From Sva-07 sp038321235 (GTDB taxonomy: Bacteria; Actinomycetota; Acidimicrobiia; Acidimicrobiales; Ilumatobacteraceae): 21,576 nucleotides of DNA. Below are positions 20,151 through 21,576 of the stretch, in pieces; within the stretch, counting starts at the first letter, position 1, and every line of letters starts with the position of its first letter. The stretch is taken from NCBI GenBank assembly GCA_038321235.1, contig JBBQEU010000055.1:1-21576 (forward strand), read 5' to 3'. The position numbers and the translations under genes are program-made. The notes under the pieces were generated by a model, which made no database searches, had not been told where the DNA came from, and saw only the letters and a list, made by a program, of their open reading frames with translations.

Positions 20151-21576
20151 GTGAAATACAGCGGGGGGTTGGATGGTCTGCGCGGCGTGGCCGTGCTCGT
20201 CGTCGTGCTCTTCCACGCCCGAGTACCCATCGCTGGTGGGGGCTTCCTCGGCGTGTCGCTGTTCTTCACGCTGTCGGGCTTCTTGATCACATCGTTGCTG
20301 CTTGCCGAATTCGATGCGAGCGGTGCCATCTCGTTGCGCCACTTCTACGTCCGCCGGGCTCGCCGGCTGTTGCCGGCCGCGTACCTCTGCCTACTCCTCG
20401 TGGCGCTGGCCGGCGTGTGGTGGAGCACCAGCCAGCGTGCCGGCCTGCCCGGCGATCTGATCGCGTCGGTGGCGAACGTCGCCAACTGGCGGTTCGCGCT
20501 CGCACCGACGAACTACGCGGATCTGTTCGACAGCGCCCCGAGTCCGCTCGCACATTTCTGGTCCCTCGCGATCGAGGAGCAGATCTATCTCATCCTCCCC
20601 GTGGTCGTGGTCGTCGCGCTACGCCGAGGTCATCGCACCCTGGGGTGGGTGACAGCGGGCCTCCTGGCGGCCTCGACGGCGGCAACGGTCCTCACGTCCG
20701 ATCGGAACCTCGTGTACAACGGGACGCACACCCGGGCGGCAGAACTCCTCATCGGCGTGGCACTCGCCATGTACCTGTGCCGGGGCGATCGCACGACCGG
20801 CGAGGAGGTGTGGCGGAGGGTGCGCTGGGTGCCTGGGGCAGTCGCTGGTGCCATCCTCGTCGCCCTGGTCGCGCTGGCCTCGCTCGACCAGGAGTGGATC
20901 TATCGGGGCGGCCTCACGGCGGTGGCGATCCTGTCGGCGGTACTCATCGCCGCGGTCGTCTCCGAACAGTTCCCGAACCGGCTTCTCGACGTTCGTCCCC
21001 TCGTGACGCTCGGCCGGTTGAGCTATGGAATCTACCTCTTCCACTGGCCGATCTTCCTGGTGCTCGATGCCGAACGCACCGGCCTCGGTCCGGTCACCCT
21101 GTTCGCTCTGCGGTGCGTCGCGACCGGCGCCGTGGCGGTCGCGTCTGCTCGCCTGCTCGAACAGCCGATACGTCGTGGTCGGGTACCGCGGACAACCCGT
21201 CGGTTCATCGCCGCCACATGCGTCGGGGCGCTGGCGGTGCTCGGTGCCGCACTCGTCGTCATTCCCCAGCCCGGCTACACACCGACCGAGCAACTGCTCA
21301 GTCGTGGCGACGCCGGCGTGGTCGACTTCGGTGCGACGGAGCCGGCAACCCTTCGTTCCGAGGCGTCGCGCACGCCCTCGATGAGCCCGGTCGCAGGTCC
21401 ACCGGCCCCGTTCAGGGTCGCGGTGATCGGTAGCGAGCCGACTGCGGTCGCGGCCGCGGGGCTGGCTGCAACCGGGGACGGTGGAGATCTCGTCATCGAG
21501 GTACTCGACGACATCCGACCGGAGTGCCCGCTGTCGACGACCGTCATCGTCGGCTGCCCGACGCCGGCGGACCGGC
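20151..21576 (+). CDS. OafA/YrhL-type membrane acyltransferase, partial (3' end beyond window)
   Basis: The frame is open from the GTG at 20151 to the window end, giving 475 codons. Residues 1-370 are an acyltransferase-3 (PF01757) membrane domain of about ten helices. Landmarks are GLDGLRGVAVLVVVLFHA (6-23, with Arg11 and His22), FFTLSGFLIT (38-47), FYVRRARRLLPA (65-76), FWSLAIEEQIYL (136-147) and LSYGIYLFHWPIF (290-302). Such proteins O-acetylate cell-wall, capsule or antibiotic sugars. After a Pro-rich linker, residues 420-475 begin an alpha/beta domain placed where SGNH domains follow in this family. Its first motif reads VIGSEPTA rather than the usual GDS, so the catalytic serine seems absent. 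The overlapping 20132-21433 frame is a shadow. The gene is divergent from the GH29 gene, 69 bases apart, hinting at shared surface-glycan work. Confidence 0.88.
   Translation, partial: MKYSGGLDGLRGVAVLVVVLFHARVPIAGGGFLGVSLFFTLSGFLITSLLLAEFDASGAISLRHFYVRRARRLLPAAYLCLLLVALAGVWWSTSQRAGLPGDLIASVANVANWRFALAPTNYADLFDSAPSPLAHFWSLAIEEQIYLILPVVVVVALRRGHRTLGWVTAGLLAASTAATVLTSDRNLVYNGTHTRAAELLIGVALAMYLCRGDRTTGEEVWRRVRWVPGAVAGAILVALVALASLDQEWIYRGGLTAVAILSAVLIAAVVSEQFPNRLLDVRPLVTLGRLSYGIYLFHWPIFLVLDAERTGLGPVTLFALRCVATGAVAVASARLLEQPIRRGRVPRTTRRFIAATCVGALAVLGAALVVIPQPGYTPTEQLLSRGDAGVVDFGATEPATLRSEASRTPSMSPVAGPPAPFRVAVIGSEPTAVAAAGLAATGDGGDLVIEVLDDIRPECPLSTTVIVGCPTPADR

Noticed and set aside
17934..20342. 802-residue version of the GH29 protein
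   Set aside because: The extra N-terminus lies over the 5' end of the divergent acyltransferase gene and is low-complexity; the conserved GH29 start follows the ATG at 20081.
20132..21433. 433-codon plus-strand frame
   Set aside because: It is a +1-frame shadow of the acyltransferase gene; its Arg/Gly/Pro-rich product has no membrane helices, while the 20151 frame shows all family motifs.

Overview
The window is a dense, high-GC stretch of bacterial chromosome. It probably comes from an actinobacterium of the Acidimicrobiia/Ilumatobacter kind. That placement is an inference from strong G/C bias at third codon positions, a GH65/HAD pair arranged like Mycobacterium tuberculosis Rv3400-Rv3401, several FadD-type ligases, an LLM-class (probably F420-dependent) flavoprotein, and leaderless gene starts. 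I see no rRNA, tRNA, CRISPR array, insertion sequence or integrase. Two genes run off the ends: an SDR oxidoreductase at the left and a membrane acyltransferase at the right.

Layout. Positions 1-948 hold a truncated SDR gene (-) divergent from a small lipoprotein (+). Positions 965-5698 (-) form a possible operon: a FadD19-like acyl-CoA synthetase, then a beta-phosphoglucomutase-like HAD phosphatase, then a GH65 glycoside phosphorylase/hydrolase. The last two are coupled by an ATGA overlap. Positions 6001-6804 (-) encode an LLM flavin oxidoreductase and 6873-7424 (+) a DinB-like protein. Positions 7470-13000 (+) form a catabolic block: acyl-CoA dehydrogenase/monooxygenase-type flavoprotein, crotonase-fold protein, nitroreductase, cytochrome P450 and a second acyl-CoA synthetase. 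These are the enzyme classes needed to activate, desaturate or hydroxylate, and shorten a hydrophobic acid such as a sterol side chain, terpenoid or branched lipid. The real substrate cannot be read from the sequence.

Positions 13016-15063 hold a divergent pair: a two-helix membrane protein of unknown function (-) and a GNAT acetyltransferase fused to a single AAA+ ATPase domain (+). The fusion is the most unusual gene here. Positions 15084-15875 (-) encode a TauE/SafE anion exporter whose promoter overlaps a CsoR/CstR-type operator-like inverted repeat. It is divergent from typA/bipA (15956-17896, +), which ends in a strong hairpin. Positions 17934-20081 (-) encode a GH29 alpha-L-fucosidase-like enzyme fused to a right-handed parallel beta-helix, with no signal peptide. 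It is divergent from an OafA-type acyltransferase (20151 to the end) whose SGNH-like tail appears to lack the catalytic serine.

Regulation. Most genes that begin a transcription unit have a TANNNT (or NANNNT) hexamer 5-9 bases before the start codon and no Shine-Dalgarno sequence, as expected for leaderless mRNAs. This pattern was used to choose several start codons, including GTG starts at 5698, 6804, 15875, 15956 and 20151. All functions are read from motifs by eye; no database search was run.
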